DNA of 64,000 nucleotides from positions 6,459,501-6,523,500 of the forward strand of contig NC_019684.1 of assembly GCF_000316645.1 (NCBI RefSeq). The letters are read 5' to 3'. The notes under the pieces are model-generated. The model ran no database searches. It was not told where the DNA came from and worked only from the letters and a program-made list of their open reading frames with translations. Positions within the stretch are counted from its first letter, which is position 1. Every line of letters begins with the position of its first letter. The stretch is from Nostoc sp. PCC 7524. Lineage in GTDB: Bacteria; Cyanobacteriota; Cyanobacteriia; Cyanobacteriales; Nostocaceae. Made by a program: the position numbers and the translations under genes. This document shows positions 26,834 to 34,950 of the stretch, piece after piece.

Positions 26834-26997
26834 TGTAATTTTTTGAGCTCACTCAATATGACTGGATCGCATTTTGAGCGAGTTTGGCAAGCCTCCTGTG
26901 TTCCTTGAACAAGTTAAATCAACGGAACAGAAATATTTTTGCCTAATTGATGCTGTGTTTTAGATGGCTTAACTGAAGAAGTTAGTCATGAATTTAC

Positions 26998-27025
26998 ACC
27001 TATCAAGAAATTTTTCTTGATAGGT
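26998..27025 (+). repeat. Perfect hairpin before precursor 4
   Basis: ACCTATCAAG and CTTGATAGGT flank AAATTTTT. It again carries ACCTAT/ATAGGT arms and lies about 40 bp before the start codon of precursor 4. Confidence 0.6.
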
Positions 27026-27064
27026 ACTACCTAAAATATTTCTACGAAAATGAGGTCAATAACT

Positions 27065-27265
27065 ATGACAAATCAAATTCTTTCATCTGATGTAATTGTA
27101 GAATTATCCGCACAAGAACAACAGCAACTAGCCGGTGGAGCCTGCGGTGGTGGTTGGGGTTGTCCTAGTTACGGTTATGGTGGTTATGGTGGTTGGGGCC
27201 GTCGTCGCCGTTTCGGTGGTTGGGGTCGCCGTCACCATAAATATGGTAAACATGGTTGTTATTAG
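27065..27265 (+). CDS. Double-glycine leader peptide precursor 4 (Gly/Trp/Tyr/Arg-rich core)
   Basis: 66-residue precursor. The ATG at 27065 has GAGG 9 nt upstream; an ATG at 27050 overlaps the ribosome site itself and is rejected. The leader MTNQILSSDVIVELSAQEQQ continues QLAGG. The 41-residue core begins ACGGGWGCPSYGYGGYGGWG, continues with Arg/Gly/Trp and His/Lys segments, and ends HGCY. It has three Cys, many Gly and aromatic residues, and a high positive charge. The composition resembles glycine-rich antimicrobial peptides, which is only a hint. A compound terminator follows. Confidence 0.83.
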   Translation: MTNQILSSDVIVELSAQEQQQLAGGACGGGWGCPSYGYGGYGGWGRRRRFGGWGRRHHKYGKHGCY

Positions 27266-27307
27266 AGGTCATTCGCTAAAGCGTATGGCTTAGATAAATC
27301 CATGATC

Positions 27308-27366
27308 ACAAGTCTTGATTGTATATCTGCGATAATGCAGATAAAACACATCAGACTTGTTTTTTG
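27308..27366 (+). terminator. Compound terminator closing the peptide cassette
   Basis: The outer stem ACAAGTCTTGAT/ATCAGACTTGT encloses an inner hairpin TATCTGC/GCAGATA and runs into T6. It lies about 40 bp after the last precursor stop. Confidence 0.75.
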
Positions 27367-27384
27367 CTGTCAATTGATTGGGAA

Positions 27385-28305
27385 TTATGCGTTCAGTTTT
27401 CTAGACTCCGATACCCTAACGCGTTCCCAAATCCAGTCTTGTAAAAGCGGGTTGACTAAATCAGGTGCTTCATCTTGAGGACAATGACCTACGCCTTCTA
27501 ATGGTATAAATTTCAAGACTTGGGGATAATTGGCTAACTCTCTACCTAAATCTACAGGTTCCCACGGGTCGGCTGTTCCCCATAAAATCATTGCCGGACA
27601 AGGTAGTTGAGGTAAAAGGTCTTCTGGTAGAGGTCCTTGAGAATAAGAAGTAAATGCTAAGAAGACGGCAAAAGCTCCAGGATCACTGGCTGGTGCTGTG
27701 AGAATATCCACCAATTCATCTGTAACTGCGCCAGCGTCAGCATAAGCTTGCAGCAAAATTTTGCGGACTGTTTTTGGTTGAGCAACTTGATTAAAAAAGA
27801 ACTTGCCTATTGCTTTGACTGATAAGACTCGTTGCAGTACGGGTGCGCCAAAACGACGCGACCAAGGTAAGGTTTCGCGTTTGCGATCGTGCAACAATCG
27901 TAAAGAGCAGTTAAGCAAGGAAACACCTAAAGCAATATCTGGGTTACTCACTGCGGCTTGCATGGCTACAATGCAGCCAATCGAATTGCCTACTAAAAAT
28001 GCCGGTTCACCTACCACTTCACGACAAAAATCTGCTACCTGCTGTCCCCAAGTTTCTAATGTATAGGCGATTTCTGTGTCTGGTTGGGGTTTGGCTGAAC
28101 TACCAAAACCAATTAAGTCAATGGCATAAACACGACAATTCTGTGCTAACACAGGTATGTTTTTTCGCCAGTGTAGCCAAGAAGCACCAAAGCCATGTAC
28201 TAAAATAACAGCAGGGCCAGTATTTCCTTGTGTTTGATAGCAAATGGGGAAGCCTTGCCAAATCCAGGTTTTTGTAGAATTAAAGTCAATTTTAGAATTA
28301 GTCAT
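27385..28305 (-). CDS. Alpha/beta hydrolase
   Basis: Alpha/beta-fold hydrolase of about 306 residues. It has the oxyanion loop VILVHGFGASWLHWRKNIPV, the strand-turn AIDLIGFGSSAKP, a normal nucleophile elbow LVGNSIGCIVAMQAA (Ser), an acidic residue region ILWGTADPWEPVDLG, and the catalytic His in EGVGHCPQDEAP. I chose the ATG at 28303-28305 over a TTG four codons upstream. It is convergent with the peptide cassette and probably unrelated to it. Similar cyanobacterial proteins are annotated as chlorophyllase- or haloperoxidase-like; the substrate is not known. Confidence 0.88.
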   Translation of the reverse strand: MTNSKIDFNSTKTWIWQGFPICYQTQGNTGPAVILVHGFGASWLHWRKNIPVLAQNCRVYAIDLIGFGSSAKPQPDTEIAYTLETWGQQVADFCREVVGEPAFLVGNSIGCIVAMQAAVSNPDIALGVSLLNCSLRLLHDRKRETLPWSRRFGAPVLQRVLSVKAIGKFFFNQVAQPKTVRKILLQAYADAGAVTDELVDILTAPASDPGAFAVFLAFTSYSQGPLPEDLLPQLPCPAMILWGTADPWEPVDLGRELANYPQVLKFIPLEGVGHCPQDEAPDLVNPLLQDWIWERVRVSESRKLNA

Positions 28306-29011
28306 GGGAATAAACAAATACCTTAAGAAAAAATCAAAAACCCAGTAGCCAAATAACTTATGATATATATCCTTTCTTATTTTACTTTTAAGGAAAATTT
28401 ATAAGATAGTTAACCATGCGATCGCATTACACACTCATCAAGACAGCCACATCTCCATATATATACTTCTTTCCTCCCTTGATACATAACTTTTTCAGGA
28501 CATTAGCCTCAAAAATTTACTTCGTATTAAATTCTTATACTAACGATAGAGATAAATCTAGGATGATTTTTAAATTTTCTCTAAAAGCTACATTTTGTAT
28601 ATTGGCATAAACCCTTCTATGGGATTTTTGCGGAGCTAGGTACAAATTGAAGAGGTCTTTTCCCTACTTCCTATTTCTTACTCCTTGCCTACGCAAGTAA
28701 CTCGCAAAATCGAAGCGGACTGTTATGGAATACTGGATTAATATGTTAATTAAGTGACTATATTAACTGCATAACTTTTATGAGAGGAACTGTTAATCAG
28801 CCTTCACTAGCTCTAGAAAAAACTAGCGATGAATGGCATCAGGTAATGCAACTAACAGGATGGTAATTTCAGTAGTTTTACAATGTACGAGGTTGAAATT
28901 TGTTTCTAGGATATATTGAATATTCAGCATCTGCTCAGGGTGATTTGCAACTGCAAAGTGACGCAAAATTCCACCTATGTTTTTGTCGCTAGTGCCTTCC
29001 AGTGAACGAAG
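28306..29011. other. Intergenic region of about 700 bp
   Basis: No convincing gene. A 64-codon frame at 28416-28610 has odd composition and no ribosome site. A 28-codon frame at 28780-28866 is unsupported. Around 28660-28715 the sequence (CTTGCCTACGCAAG, then AAATCGAAGCGGAC) resembles the right end of the MITE-like element at 10267-10419 and may be a decayed copy. Confidence 0.5.
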
Positions 29012-29566
29012 ATGACTAGACTAGAAGTAATTGATACTCCCGTCGGTGGCTATGCACCAGATTTTGAACTGCCAGGAATTGACAATCAAGTACACCATCT
29101 CAGTCGTTATTTAGAGAAATTCCGTGCATTAGGTGTCATTTCGATGTGTAACCACTGCCCTTATGTAAATTTATATCTCAACAGATTAAAAGATATTCAA
29201 AGGGAATTTATAGCAGACGGATTCACACTGATTGGGATAAATGGCAGTGATAACACCGAGTGTCCGGGGTCAACCTTAGAAAAAATGAAAGTCTTTGCTG
29301 AGGCTCACCAGTTGAATTTTCCTTACTTATGGGATTCAACACAAGAAGTGAGTCGTAGCTTTGGCGCTACTAAAACACCGATGGCCTTCCTGATCGATAG
29401 TCGTGGTATATTGCGATATAGAGGACAGATTGACAATCATCCTCAAAAGCCATTGTCTACAGGTAAAGACTATCTCAGAAATGCGATCGCAGCTTGGGTT
29501 CAAGGTGAAGAAATATCCATAACTGAGACGGAACCAGCAGGCACTTCATTAATTTGGCGCATCTAG
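29012..29566 (+). CDS. Thioredoxin-fold protein (AhpC/TSA-like)
   Basis: 184-residue thioredoxin-like protein of the alkyl hydroperoxide reductase/thiol-specific antioxidant superfamily, probably acting on peroxides or disulfides in the cytoplasm. It opens with GGYAPDFELPGIDNQVHHLS. The active-site region is SMCNHCPYVNLYLNR, a CxxC-type centre. It continues FTLIGINGSDNTECPGSTLE and has the cis-Pro loop TKTPMAFLIDSRG. Such proteins are common in cyanobacteria and lack a firm function. The ATG at 29012 follows a weak GAAG. It is followed at 70 bp by pyrH, but probably has its own role. Confidence 0.85.
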   Translation: MTRLEVIDTPVGGYAPDFELPGIDNQVHHLSRYLEKFRALGVISMCNHCPYVNLYLNRLKDIQREFIADGFTLIGINGSDNTECPGSTLEKMKVFAEAHQLNFPYLWDSTQEVSRSFGATKTPMAFLIDSRGILRYRGQIDNHPQKPLSTGKDYLRNAIAAWVQGEEISITETEPAGTSLIWRI

Positions 29567-29636
29567 ACATAGGTAGTCACTCTACTGCTATCTTAAATTG
29601 GAGGCAATTGCAACTTTTTTGATAAAGCGTGACTTC

Positions 29637-30365
29637 ATGGGAACGAATTACCGACGGGTTTTACTTAAACTGAGCGGTGAAGCCTTAATGGGCAACATGG
29701 GCTATGGTATTGATCCAGAAGTGGTCGAAGAGATAGCACAAGAAGTAGCAGAGGTGATAGCCACTGGCGTTCAAATTGCCATCGTCGTAGGCGGCGGCAA
29801 TATTTTTCGTGGCGTGAAAGCAGCGTCGGCGGGGATGGATAGAGCAACTGCTGACTACATTGGGATGATTGCCACGGTAATGAATGCTATGACGCTGCAA
29901 GATTCGCTAGAACGGATAGGAGTGCAGACGCGGGTACAAACGGCGATCGCCATGCAGGAACTAGCAGAACCATATATTCGCCGTAGAGCCATCCGTCATC
30001 TTGAAAAAGGACGGGTGGTTATTTTTGGTGCTGGTTCTGGCAACCCGTTTTTCACCACAGATACTACAGCCGCATTAAGAGCCGCAGAAATTGATGCAGA
30101 AGTGATTTTTAAAGCCACCAAGGTAGATGGCATATACGATGCTGACCCCAAAATTAATCCTAACGCTAAACGGTACACCAGTCTCACCTACGCTCATGTT
30201 TTAGCGAACGATTTGCGGGTGATGGATAGTACCGCGATCGCCTTGTGCAAAGAAAACAACATCCCCATTCTTGTGTTTGACCTAACAGTGCGAGGCAACA
30301 TTCGCCGCGCAGTTTTAGGAGAATCTATCGGTACCCTTGTGGGAGGTTCTTGTGAAATTAGATGA
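29637..30365 (+). CDS. pyrH: Uridylate kinase (UMP kinase)
   Basis: Hexameric bacterial UMP kinase making UDP for RNA, DNA and sugar-nucleotide synthesis. From the ATG at 29637 it has 242 residues, starting [19 protein letters not shown] with the phosphate loop. It contains [10 protein letters not shown], the substrate segment [13 protein letters not shown], the ATP-site [15 protein letters not shown] and the C-terminal GTLVGG. A TTG 39 bp upstream is rejected because the protein start is standard. The frr start codon lies inside the end of pyrH, the usual translationally coupled pyrH-frr pair. Confidence 0.97.
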   Translation: MGTNYRRVLLKLSGEALMGNMGYGIDPEVVEEIAQEVAEVIATGVQIAIVVGGGNIFRGVKAASAGMDRATADYIGMIATVMNAMTLQDSLERIGVQTRVQTAIAMQELAEPYIRRRAIRHLEKGRVVIFGAGSGNPFFTTDTTAALRAAEIDAEVIFKATKVDGIYDADPKINPNAKRYTSLTYAHVLANDLRVMDSTAIALCKENNIPILVFDLTVRGNIRRAVLGESIGTLVGGSCEIR

Positions 30366-30900
30366 AGCTCAAAGTAAAATGCAAAAAACCGTTGAAGCGA
30401 CTCAACACGCTTTTAATACAATTCGCACTGGTCGCGCCAATGCGAGTTTGTTAGATAAAGTCTCAGTAGAATACTACGGTTCACCCACACCCTTAAAATC
30501 TCTGGCCAATATCAGTACGCCAGATGCCACAACCATTCTGATTCAACCCTACGACAAAGGCAGTTTGAGCCTGATTGAGAAGGCGATTTCCATGTCGGAT
30601 GTTGGTTTAACACCCAGCAACGACGGTTCTGTGATTCGGTTGAATATACCACCCTTAACCAGCGATCGCCGAAAAGAATTTGTCAAACTGGCGGCTAAGT
30701 ACGCTGAAGAAGGTCGCGTAGGGATTCGCAACATCCGCCGGGATGCCCTAGATTCCATTCGCAAACAAGAGAAAGCCTCAGAACTCTCTGAGGACGAATC
30801 CAAAGACCAACAAGATAAACTACAAAAACTGACCAACCAGTACACCACTAAAATCGACGAGTTACTGGCAGAAAAAGAAAAAGACATTACCACTGTCTAG
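30352..30900 (+). CDS. frr: Ribosome recycling factor
   Basis: With EF-G, splits post-termination ribosomes. The 182-residue product has the family pattern of an alpha-helical bundle: [40 protein letters not shown], and the C-terminal [20 protein letters not shown]. The start is GTG at 30352 with GGAGG 5 nt upstream, overlapping the last 14 nt of pyrH. A TTG at 30337 is in frame but has no ribosome site. Length is typical. Confidence 0.97.
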   Translation: MKLDEAQSKMQKTVEATQHAFNTIRTGRANASLLDKVSVEYYGSPTPLKSLANISTPDATTILIQPYDKGSLSLIEKAISMSDVGLTPSNDGSVIRLNIPPLTSDRRKEFVKLAAKYAEEGRVGIRNIRRDALDSIRKQEKASELSEDESKDQQDKLQKLTNQYTTKIDELLAEKEKDITTV

Positions 30901-31041
30901 ATAGGCGACAGGTTACAGGTTACAGGGAACAGTGTTTTCTGTAATTGATGGACGCGGGAAAGGGCAAAGGGGAAAGGTAAAAGTAACGTGCTTTTTCCCT
31001 TGAAACTTTCCCTTTTTTCTGGGTGGCAAGGGGGTGTAGGG

Positions 31042-31192
31042 GGAGCAGGGGAGCAGGGGAGCAGGGGAGCAGGGGAGCGGAGGAGTTTTTACCCCAATCC
31101 CCAATCCCCAATCCCCAGTCCCCAATCCCCAATCCCCAGTCCCCAGTCCCCAATCCCCAATCCCCAGTCCCCAATCCCCAATCCCCAATCCC
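31042..31192. repeat. GCAGGGGA octamers followed by about 14 CCCCAAT/CCCCAGT heptamers
   Basis: One of the longest short-tandem-repeat arrays in the window (heptamers 31092-31192), directly upstream of the flavoprotein gene. Its translation makes a false N-terminal extension (NPQSPIP repeats) to that gene. Confidence 0.85.
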
Positions 31193-31215
31193 TCTTTCAT
31201 TTTGAATTTTCAATT

Positions 31216-32337
31216 ATGTACGACACCATCATTGTTGGTGCTGGGCCAGCAGGCGGAACAGCTGCATATCATTTAGCCAAAACAGGCCGGTCAGTATTAG
31301 TTTTAGAAAAGGCATCCCTACCTAGATATAAACCCTGTGGTGGTGGTGTGTCTCCAGCGATCGCTGACTGGTTTGACTTTGACTTTACCCCAGCCATATC
31401 TGTCAAAGTAGACTCGATTCGCTTTACCTGGAAATTAGATGATCCAGTAGAAGCAAAAATCGAAACTAAAGAACCAGTCTGGATGGTGCGACGAGATATT
31501 TTTGACCATTTTTTAGTGCAGCAAGCACAAAAACATGGTGCGGAACTGCGCGACAACACAGAAGTCACAGGTATTGAATTTCAAAGCGATCGCTGGCAGG
31601 TAAATACAGTTAATGGCCCCGTTACAGGGCGCTATCTAATCGCTGCCGATGGTGCTAAGGGACCTATGGCAAAATGGTTAGGCTTTAAAGACCGTAAACG
31701 CCGCCTAGCAGGGGCGTTAGAAGCAGAAGTTGCGGCTGATGTGGCAGATAAATCTACAATTCACTTTGAATTTGGTTTAGTAAAAAACGGCTATATCTGG
31801 AACTTTCCTAAAGCTGATGGTTATTCAATTGGTGTAGGCACTTTTATTGGTGGTGAACCCCAAGACTTTAAGAAAATTGTGGCTGAGTATGCCCAATCAT
31901 TTGATGTAGATGTGAAAAATAGTCAGCAATATGGTCATCCTCTTTGCCTATGGGATGGCAATCAAAAGCTGCATACTCAAAATGCTGTTTTGGCTGGTGA
32001 AGCTGCTTGCGTAGTTGACCCCATGACAGCAGAAGGTATTCGTCCCTCCATTTTTAGCGGTTTAGTAGCAGCCAGGATGATTGATCAAGCACTGGCTGGT
32101 GATATCAATGCTTTAGAACAATACACTGAGATCATTCATGAACAATGGGGTTCAGAAATGGCTTGGGCGCAAAAATTAGCTGGAGCATTTTATCGCTTTC
32201 CTGGCATCGGTTATCAAGCTGGTATCAAGCGTCCATCTAGCACAAAAGTCATGGGGCAAGTTTTGTGCGGTGAACTATCTTATAGTCAGGTTGGTGGACG
32301 CGCACTTAAGCGTTTAATTCCTGGATTTAGGGGATGA
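31216..32337 (+). CDS. Geranylgeranyl reductase family flavoprotein
   Basis: FAD-dependent oxidoreductase of the ChlP/GGR superfamily, which saturates prenyl chains of lipids, quinones or pigments. From the ATG at 31216 it has 373 residues: MYDTIIVGAGPAGGTAAYHL (FAD ADP-binding motif), ASLPRYKPCGGGVSP (family P-x-K-x-C-G-G), AADGAKGPMAKWLG, and the FAD-binding GEAACVVDPMTAEGIRPSIF. It is shorter than and different from true chlorophyll-synthesis ChlP, so it is a paralogue with an unknown prenyl substrate. The open frame upstream consists only of tandem repeats. Confidence 0.88.
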   Translation: MYDTIIVGAGPAGGTAAYHLAKTGRSVLVLEKASLPRYKPCGGGVSPAIADWFDFDFTPAISVKVDSIRFTWKLDDPVEAKIETKEPVWMVRRDIFDHFLVQQAQKHGAELRDNTEVTGIEFQSDRWQVNTVNGPVTGRYLIAADGAKGPMAKWLGFKDRKRRLAGALEAEVAADVADKSTIHFEFGLVKNGYIWNFPKADGYSIGVGTFIGGEPQDFKKIVAEYAQSFDVDVKNSQQYGHPLCLWDGNQKLHTQNAVLAGEAACVVDPMTAEGIRPSIFSGLVAARMIDQALAGDINALEQYTEIIHEQWGSEMAWAQKLAGAFYRFPGIGYQAGIKRPSSTKVMGQVLCGELSYSQVGGRALKRLIPGFRG

Positions 32338-32676
32338 ATCAATTCAAAATTCAAAATACCCTACGGGAACGCCAAGGGCGAACAAAATTCAAAATAAATT
32401 AGAGTTAATAGTCATTAGTTGGGAGTAATTAATGGCTATTAACTATATTAGACATATCCAGAAACATTGTAGAGACGAGAATCCCTACCCATGGAACGTC
32501 TCTACATTCTTTTTTGGAAAACGCATATTTAATTTCTGGAGATGTCTATTGATCAATCTTGCCAAAATTCTCATAAAAATTGAGATGAGAGATTTACTTC
32601 TAACGATGCTGATAGTCTCAAGAGACGTTTGCTAACGTGGTGATATAGGGGTTAGCTAGGCAAGTAGAGGTATAAG
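32338..32676. other. Intergenic region with palindromic repeat
   Basis: 339 bp with an interrupted copy of the GTAGAGACG palindrome (32469-32505). The 67-codon frame 32432-32635 runs through this repeat and is not a gene. The end has an AGAGG ribosome site for the next gene. Confidence 0.5.
32469..32505. repeat. Interrupted second copy of the GTAGAGACG palindrome
   Basis: GTAGAGACG and the right arm CATGGAACGTCTCTAC are kept. The left arm carries a 12-13 nt replacement compared with the perfect copy at 9197-9224. Confidence 0.6.
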
Positions 32677-33555
32677 ATGGCTAATTTAAATCTTCGTCGC
32701 CCCCAAAATGTCAACGGCGATTTTTATGTAGATAGTACCTGTATTGATTGTGATACTTGTCGCTGGATGACTCCGGAAGTATTTTATCGTGTTGATGAAC
32801 AATCGGCAGTGTATCATCAACCAACGAACGAAGTAGAAAGAATAGCTGCACTTCAAGCCCTTTTAGCTTGTCCTACTAGCTCAATTGGCACCGTTGAAAA
32901 GCCCAAAGATATCAAAATTATTCAACAAAGTTTTCCCATTATAGTAGACGAAAACGTTTATCATTGCGGCTATCATTCGGAAAAATCCTATGGTGCGGCT
33001 AGCTATTTAATTCAACGTGCAGAAGGAAATATATTGGTGGATTCTCCCCGGTTTGCGCCACCTTTAGTCAAGCAGATAGAAGCAATGGGGGGAATTCGTT
33101 ATATGTATTTAAGCCATCAAGATGATGTGGCAGATCATCAGAAATTTGCTGAACATTTTCAGTGCGATCGCATTCTTCATGCTGATGATATTTCTGCGGG
33201 TACTCACAATGTAGAAATACAGTTAACGGGTTCGGAAGCATTTGTGTTGCAGCCAGATTTATTAATTATTCCCGTTCCTGGCCATACCAAAGGACACACA
33301 GTTTTACTTTACAAAAATAAGTTTCTGTTTACAGGTGATCATCTCGCTTGGTCAGAAAGGTTGCATCAGTTGGCTGCATTCCGTGATTACTGCTGGTATT
33401 CCTGGACAGAACAGATTAAATCGATGCGTCAGTTGGCTAATTACACCTTTGAGTGGGTGTTACCAGGACACGGGCGGAGATTCCACGCTGATGTTGATAC
33501 CATGCGTCAGCAGATGCACAAGTGTATTGAGTTAATGGAATCCCCAGAGAGTTAA
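32677..33555 (+). CDS. Ferredoxin/metallo-beta-lactamase fusion protein
   Basis: 292-residue two-domain protein. The N-terminal about 70 residues resemble a 4Fe-4S-type ferredoxin remnant: VDSTCIDCDTCRWMTPEVFY followed by LLACPTSSIG gives four cysteines. The rest is a metallo-beta-lactamase fold: YLSHQDDVADHQKFAEHFQC in place of the usual HxHxDH, then VPGHTKGHTVLLYKNKFLFT, GDHLAW and VLPGHGRRFHAD. The first metal site has H-x-D-D-x-x-D-H spacing, so the metal set may be altered. Redox/hydrolase fusions of this kind occur in cyanobacteria and plants. The ATG has AGAGG 7 nt upstream. Function unknown. Confidence 0.83.
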   Translation: MANLNLRRPQNVNGDFYVDSTCIDCDTCRWMTPEVFYRVDEQSAVYHQPTNEVERIAALQALLACPTSSIGTVEKPKDIKIIQQSFPIIVDENVYHCGYHSEKSYGAASYLIQRAEGNILVDSPRFAPPLVKQIEAMGGIRYMYLSHQDDVADHQKFAEHFQCDRILHADDISAGTHNVEIQLTGSEAFVLQPDLLIIPVPGHTKGHTVLLYKNKFLFTGDHLAWSERLHQLAAFRDYCWYSWTEQIKSMRQLANYTFEWVLPGHGRRFHADVDTMRQQMHKCIELMESPES

Positions 33556-33586
33556 TAAGTAATCAGGTGCCACCAAGAAATAGTTA

Positions 33587-33829
33587 GTGCTAAGTGTTCA
33601 AACTTGTGACTTTACAGATGCAATTTTAATAAATCCTCAAGATACGGCGAATTTAGGTTTTAAAGATGGTGGTAAAGTAATTCTCAAGAATCAATTAGGT
33701 GAGTTGTCAGGACGAATTTATACAGCACCAATTCCAGCAGGTAACTTGCAAGTCCATTGGACGGAAGGTAATGTCCTTCTAGACAAGAGCAAGCGATCGC
33801 TTAAAGGTATACCCAATATAGTGCTGTAG
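33587..33829 (+). pseudogene. C-terminal fragment of a molybdopterin oxidoreductase
   Basis: An 80-codon frame from GTG 33587. The translation ILINPQDTANLGFKDGGKVI and the following LKNQLGELSGRIYTAPIPAG look like the molybdopterin-dinucleotide-binding domain found at the C-terminus of formate dehydrogenase/nitrate reductase-type enzymes; the end EGNVLLDKSKRS is also like such proteins. No catalytic part is present upstream, where the ferredoxin/lactamase gene ends. It is therefore most likely the remnant of a deleted gene, though a small stand-alone protein cannot be excluded. Confidence 0.55.
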
Positions 33830-33876
33830 TTCGCCTGGAAAAACAAGCCTAATATATTACAACCACATCAAAAATT

Positions 33877-34665
33877 ATGCTGGGTGCGATCGCAGGTGAC
33901 ATCATTGGTTCAGTCTATGAAGGCAAAAGTATTAAAACTAAAAATTTTCCCCTATTTGATAGACAAAGCCGCTTCACTGACGACACAGTATTAACAGTAG
34001 CGGTAGCAGATGTCATTCTTCATACTGAACCAGTTCCCCCAAGTAGTAAATACATTGATCAATTCAAGTGGTACTACAGTTGTTACCAGTATGCGGGGTA
34101 CGGTCGTAATTTTAGCAACTGGGCTAAATCTCATCATCGCCAACCATACAACAGCTTTGGCAACGGTGCAGCCATGCGCGTTAGTCCTATTGGTTTTGCC
34201 TTCGATGACTTAGAGACTGTATTACAACAAGCCCAACGCAGCGCAGAAGTTACCCATAACCATCCTGAAGGCATCAAAGGCGCACAAGCCACAGCTGCCG
34301 CTATTTTTCTGGCTCGTACAGGTCATGATCAAGCCGGGATTAAGTCTTATATTCAGGCTACTTTTGGTTATAACCTAGAACGCACCTTAGAGGAAATTCG
34401 CCCCACATATCAATATGATGCAACTTGTTCGGGTTCTGTCCCCCAAGCAATTATCGCTTTTCTAGAATCAACCAATTTTGAAGATGCCATTCGCAATGCC
34501 ATTTCCATTGGTGGCGATAGCGATACCATTGCTTGTATTACAGGAGGTATTGCTCAAGCATATTATGGCAGCGTCCCCAAAGCGATCGCAGAACACACCT
34601 TATCTCATCTCGATGAACACCTACATAACATTACAGAGAAGTTTTTGTATAAATATTGTTTATAG
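33877..34665 (+). CDS. ADP-ribosylglycohydrolase family protein
   Basis: Hydrolase of the DraG/ARH family, removing ADP-ribose from proteins, nucleic acids or small molecules. The 262-residue protein shows MLGAIAGDIIGSVYEGKSIK, the Mg-binding acidic cluster FTDDTVLTVAVAD, the NGAAMRVSPIGFAFDD segment, VTHNHPEGIKGAQATAAAIF, and the second acidic site IGGDSDTIACITGGIAQAYY. All metal ligands expected for the family are visible. No nitrogenase or DraT gene is near, so it is not necessarily DraG. A NADAR protein, also linked to ADP-ribose, lies 0.6 kb downstream on the same strand. Confidence 0.92.
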   Translation: MLGAIAGDIIGSVYEGKSIKTKNFPLFDRQSRFTDDTVLTVAVADVILHTEPVPPSSKYIDQFKWYYSCYQYAGYGRNFSNWAKSHHRQPYNSFGNGAAMRVSPIGFAFDDLETVLQQAQRSAEVTHNHPEGIKGAQATAAAIFLARTGHDQAGIKSYIQATFGYNLERTLEEIRPTYQYDATCSGSVPQAIIAFLESTNFEDAIRNAISIGGDSDTIACITGGIAQAYYGSVPKAIAEHTLSHLDEHLHNITEKFLYKYCL

Positions 34666-34797
34666 AAAATGGGCATTGGGCATTGGATTTTTCCCTCTGC
34701 TCCCCTGCTCTCCCTTATCTGCCCCACTCCCTAAGAGAAATGAAACCATCGGGAAAGATTTTGGAGTGGCTTAGTTTTATTTTTCCCGTCTCCTGGA

Positions 34798-34950
34798 CTA
34801 TTGCCTATTGCCTTCTAACTCACCCTTTTGTAGCATTATCCACCCCATGACAACCAGCAACGCACCCAACGCCAAAAAACCTAGATCCCAAGCTAATTGA
34901 TTTGGCCCTGGTTTCACATGATGGATACCCAAAATTTCATGATCAACAAG
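34798..34950 (-). pseudogene. Remnant of a DUF2243 membrane protein (C-terminus only)
   Basis: The last about 50 codons read VDHEILGIHHVKPGPNQLAW and DLGFLALGALLVVMGWIMLQ. This is the C-terminal histidine motif and final helix of DUF2243 membrane proteins, which are normally about 150-170 residues. Going upstream, homology stops exactly where the repeat element 34951-35168 begins, and no N-terminal part is found beyond it. The gene appears broken by the insertion together with a deletion. Confidence 0.65.

Noticed and set aside
27385..28305. Alpha/beta hydrolase as a member of the peptide cassette
   Set aside because: It is convergent, lies beyond a strong terminator, and has no link to peptide processing.
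28416..28610. 64-codon plus-strand frame
   Set aside because: Low-complexity Phe/Tyr/Ser-rich product, no ribosome site, no family features, inside an AT-rich gap.
28780..28866. 28-codon frame (MRGTVNQPSLALEKTSDEWH)
   Set aside because: Composition is plausible, but there is no ribosome site, homology signal or partner gene. Too little evidence to call.
31042..31192. Possible CRISPR array
   Set aside because: Units are contiguous 7-8-mers without spacers; it is a short tandem repeat array.
30988..31215. N-terminal extension of the geranylgeranyl reductase-family protein
   Set aside because: Encodes only NPQSPIP-type repeats from heptamers; the FAD motif starts immediately after the ATG at 31216.
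32432..32635. 67-codon plus-strand frame
   Set aside because: Runs straight through a dispersed palindromic repeat and has no protein-like pattern.
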